Shown here: piece after piece, positions 7,445-9,588 of the stretch
Numbering within the stretch: the stretch's first letter is position 1
Layout: every line of letters begins with the position of its first letter
DNA from: Calditrichota bacterium
Lineage (GTDB): Bacteria > Calditrichota > Calditrichia > RBG-13-44-9 > J075
Assembly (NCBI GenBank): GCA_003695285.1
Contig: RFIL01000484.1
Location: forward strand, 1 to 9,588
Direction: 5' to 3'
Length of the DNA stretch: 9,588 bases
Notes under the pieces: generated by a model
Seen by the model: the letters and a program-made list of their open reading frames with translations, nothing else
Told to the model about the DNA's origin: nothing
The model's database searches: none
Position numbers and translations under genes: made by a program

Positions 7445-8385
7445 TCTTCCAGCACCTCCTCCTGAGTGGTTAACTTTAAGAAAATGTCTTCCAGAGAATA
7501 TTTTTCAGCGGTTAATTCGAACAGGGAGAAACCATTTTCGACTATGGTGCGGGCTATCTCACTGCGTAAATCCCGTTCACATTCAACCAGGAGTTTCAGA
7601 TGCCCATTGACCTCCGGTGATTGTTCTTGCACCATTTGAACACCCGGCATCTGCTTTATCAATTGGGTGGCCCGGGAACCATCCCCTTGAATTTCCAGCA
7701 TAATCCGTAAATTTCCACTGGCCCGAGTGGTTAAATTCTCCGGAGTGTCTTCAGCCACCACTCTTCCGTCATTGATAATTACCACCCGCTGGCAGGTCAT
7801 CTCAACCTCCGGGAGAATGTGGGTGGATAAAACCACGGTGTGTTCCCCGGCCAGGGCTTTAATTAGCTCCCGGATTTCAATAATCTGCCGCGGGTCTAAT
7901 CCGACCGTGGGCTCATCGAGAATTAACACCGGCGGGTCATTCAAAAGGGCCTGGGCCAACCCCACCCGCTGACGATACCCCTTGGAAAGAGCACCGATGA
8001 CTTTATGTCTGACTTCCTGTAGGGCTGCTTTTTCAATTACCTGATCAATAGCGCGCTCGATCTCGCCTGATGGGATTTCCTTCAAACGAGCGACAAATGC
8101 AAGATACTCAGAGACCCGTAAATCCGGGTAAAGGGGAGGATTCTCCGGTAAATACCCTAGCCGGCGTTTCACTTCCTGAGGTTCCTCAAGGACATCATAC
8201 CCATTGATTTTAGCTGTCCCTGAGGTTGGGGGCATATATCCGGTGATAATACGCATGGTGGTGGTTTTACCGGCACCGTTGGGTCCTAACAATCCCACTA
8301 TTTCCCCTTTTCCTACTTGAAAGGAAACATCTTCTATCGCCAGAGTCTCACCATAGTAACGGGTTAGTTTTTGAACCTCAATCAC
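7441..8385 (-). CDS. ABC transporter ATP-binding protein (GldA-like)
   Basis: A 314-residue cytoplasmic ATPase with all catalytic elements: Walker A GPNGAGKT (34-41), Q-loop region GYLPENPPLY (77-86), signature LSKGYRQRVGLAQAL (133-147), Walker B VLILDEP (153-159), D-loop GLDP (162-165) and the switch His in STHIL (H189). The LSKGYRQR form of the signature, and a C-terminal domain after about residue 225 ending in YSLEDIFLKLT, are typical of exporters of the GldA/CcmA/NatA type. It pairs with the overlapping permease gene and the GldG/DUF4340 proteins downstream. The start is GTG at 8383-8385: a strong GGAGG sits 7 bases upstream, and the nearby ATG at 8398 is in another frame and soon stops. 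It begins 38 bases after the stop of the DUF4381-like gene. Function as an ATPase is certain; the cargo is unknown. Confidence 0.96.
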   Translation of the reverse strand: MIEVQKLTRYYGETLAIEDVSFQVGKGEIVGLLGPNGAGKTTTMRIITGYMPPTSGTAKINGYDVLEEPQEVKRRLGYLPENPPLYPDLRVSEYLAFVARLKEIPSGEIERAIDQVIEKAALQEVRHKVIGALSKGYRQRVGLAQALLNDPPVLILDEPTVGLDPRQIIEIRELIKALAGEHTVVLSTHILPEVEMTCQRVVIINDGRVVAEDTPENLTTRASGNLRIMLEIQGDGSRATQLIKQMPGVQMVQEQSPEVNGHLKLLVECERDLRSEIARTIVENGFSLFELTAEKYSLEDIFLKLTTQEEVLEE

Positions 8386-8389
8386 CTTT

Positions 8390-8397
8390 TCACCTCC
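8390..8397 (-). promoter_or_regulatory. Ribosome binding site fixing the GTG start of the ABC ATPase
   Basis: On the minus strand this reads GGAGGTGA, almost the full anti-16S complement. The GGAGG core is 7 bases from the GTG at 8385. The ATG that overlaps this site opens a frame of only five codons, so the GTG is the start. Confidence 0.8.
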
Positions 8398-8423
8398 ATC
8401 CTATCTTCTGTGGCAAAATTGTT

Positions 8424-9497
8424 TTATCCATTTCCATTGTTGGAAGTCAAATTTTGTTGAGATTCTGTCTGGGGTTTCCCATCTGAAGAAACTTGTGGTT
8501 TCTGAGTCATCGTCGTTCCCGTTTCCACCGAGACACTCTCCTCAGGTATATACAATCGTTGACGGGTTGATTCAATCACCGTACGGGTATGTTCTATTGC
8601 TTTAGTGGTCTCTTCTGGTTCCGGGATATATTTTGCAAATTTTACCATATCACTCAGTTCCAGTATCGCTTTAGTCAGAAGCAGGTCCTGTTCTGAAATA
8701 TCAACCTCCCGTAAAGAGTCCAGAATTTCGGTGGTGGTTTCTTCCATCGCCGGTAGGTAAAACCGGTTTTCCAGATAACGGCGGAGAATACCTGACAGAG
8801 ATTCGTAAAACGCCTTATATTGCTTGCGGGAGAGGAGATCGGATTTTAATAACAGCTCCAGCTCTTCCAGTGCAATCTCATGAGCCGGGCGAATAACCTC
8901 CTTCTTGAAAATGGGTTCTCCGGTTTTCTTCTTTCGTAGATACCAGAACAGGAACACAATCGTGGCAATTATCAGAACGGCCACCACTCCCCACAACACC
9001 CATTGCCAGACATTCATTCCCGGAAAGAATGGGGGTTTGATGTCTTTTAGTACCGCATCAGGATTGTTGACCACACTATTCACCCGAATGGTGATTGCCT
9101 CGGACATAATAAACTGATAATGAGAAGATGTGTCTGTCGGTAAAAAGCCGATTGGAAATGGTGGAATCTCAAAAGTCCCGGTGTCATAGCTGGTAATAAC
9201 AAAATCAAAACGGCGGATGAGATGGTCACCTTTGACTTCCGGTGGATGAATCTGATAATCTTTTATCTCAAATTCACCCAGGTGTGTCCCCTCTCCGGGG
9301 GTTTTAATTCGAACTCCCTGCTGATGGTCAATTATCAGAGAATAAGTAATTCGATCCCCAATGGTAATTTCGGACTTATCAACCCTTGATTGTACTTCTA
9401 TTAAGGCTGACTGGGAAACACACGGGAGGGTCAAACTAACCCCTATCCCAATAGAGAAACAAAGAAGAAGGATATATCGCTCAACAATCTCTTTCAT
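8424..9497 (-). CDS. DUF4381/BatD-like single-pass membrane protein
   Basis: A 357-residue protein. It has a signal peptide (about 1-30), an extracytoplasmic beta-rich domain (31-155) that resembles the start of BatD (IEVQSRVDKSEITIGDRITY; TGTFEIPPFPIGF at 107-119), one membrane helix (about 163-186), and a cytoplasmic helical domain (about 200-316). The cytoplasmic part carries RPAHEIALEELE (203-214), ILRRYLENRF (237-246) and DMVKFAKYIPEPEET (283-297), the wording of the DUF4381-type domain found next to DUF58 and VWA genes. The last 40 residues are rich in Ser, Thr, Gln and Asn and look disordered. This is the normal partner position between DUF58 and BatA, yet here the next gene is an ABC ATPase instead of batA. 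The start ATG has AAGGAG 4 bases upstream and lies 14 bases after the preceding stop. It could link the cytoplasmic MoxR/DUF58 side to the periplasmic Bat proteins; that is inference. Confidence 0.85.
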   Translation of the reverse strand: MKEIVERYILLLCFSIGIGVSLTLPCVSQSALIEVQSRVDKSEITIGDRITYSLIIDHQQGVRIKTPGEGTHLGEFEIKDYQIHPPEVKGDHLIRRFDFVITSYDTGTFEIPPFPIGFLPTDTSSHYQFIMSEAITIRVNSVVNNPDAVLKDIKPPFFPGMNVWQWVLWGVVAVLIIATIVFLFWYLRKKKTGEPIFKKEVIRPAHEIALEELELLLKSDLLSRKQYKAFYESLSGILRRYLENRFYLPAMEETTTEILDSLREVDISEQDLLLTKAILELSDMVKFAKYIPEPEETTKAIEHTRTVIESTRQRLYIPEESVSVETGTTMTQKPQVSSDGKPQTESQQNLTSNNGNG

Positions 9498-9511
9498 TCT
9501 ACTCCTTCACC

Positions 9512-9588
9512 TTAATGAAACCGTCTCGCTCGCATTCGAAAAAATCGGGTCAGCGGCCCTACATAGGGGCGATCGGTATAAATGTCAA
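9512..9588 (-). CDS. C-terminal end of a probable DUF58 family protein (partial)
   Basis: Only the last 24 codons before a TAA stop are present; the gene enters from the right edge. The peptide reads DIYTDRPYVGPLTRFFRMRA followed by RRFH. The pattern of a short TDRPYV stretch, then PL..FFR and a basic end, is how DUF58 proteins of Bat operons in the FCB group often finish. The position directly before a DUF4381-like gene also fits. The other two frames on this strand stop at once or after a few codons. DUF58 proteins normally sit between a MoxR AAA+ ATPase gene and the VWA genes. The fragment is short, so the family call rests on its tail and its neighbours. Confidence 0.65.
   Translation of the reverse strand, partial: DIYTDRPYVGPLTRFFRMRARRFH

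Overview
All genes in this window lie on the minus strand, so the reading order runs from right to left. The ten genes (eight complete, one cut at each end) are packed end to end. Gaps are 0 to 70 bases and two neighbouring pairs overlap by 4 bases (ATGA). No promoter or strong terminator is visible between them, so this looks like the inside of one long operon.

Organism: a diderm bacterium with moderate GC, most likely in or near the FCB group (Bacteroidetes, Calditrichaeota, Marinimicrobia, KSB1 and relatives). The reasons are the Bat (aerotolerance) gene set, a BatC-type protein with a Gln-rich linker and a Lys-Asp-Trp C-terminus, signal peptides ending in forms such as YAQ, and a gliding-type (GldA/GldF/GldG) exporter. 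This placement is inference from gene style. A phylum cannot be named from the window.

Layout from the right edge in transcription order. (1) The last 24 codons of what looks like a DUF58 protein. (2) A DUF4381/BatD-like membrane protein. (3) A GldA-type ABC ATPase with a GTG start. (4) A GldF-type ABC-2 permease. (5) A GldG-type auxiliary membrane protein (ABC_transp_aux). (6) A DUF4340 membrane-anchored periplasmic protein made of three tandem repeats of about 135 residues. (7) BatA and (8) BatB, two membrane-anchored von Willebrand A proteins with complete MIDAS motifs. (9) A TPR protein. (10) A second, short TPR protein with a long Gln-rich linker and the KDW tail. (11) The N-terminus of BatD, cut by the left edge.

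How they may work together: in the usual MoxR-DUF58-BatA-BatB-BatC-BatD layout, a MoxR AAA+ ATPase is thought to act with the VWA proteins and their TPR/BatD partners at the inner membrane and periplasm, in stress resistance or metalloprotein and envelope maturation. Here a whole four-gene GldAFG-DUF4340 export module sits inside that cluster, between the DUF4381-like gene and batA. The simplest reading is that the exporter and the Bat complex are made together and may form one envelope machine. This is inferred from gene order and spacing only. There are no RNA genes, CRISPR arrays, insertion sequences or gene-free stretches over 300 bases.
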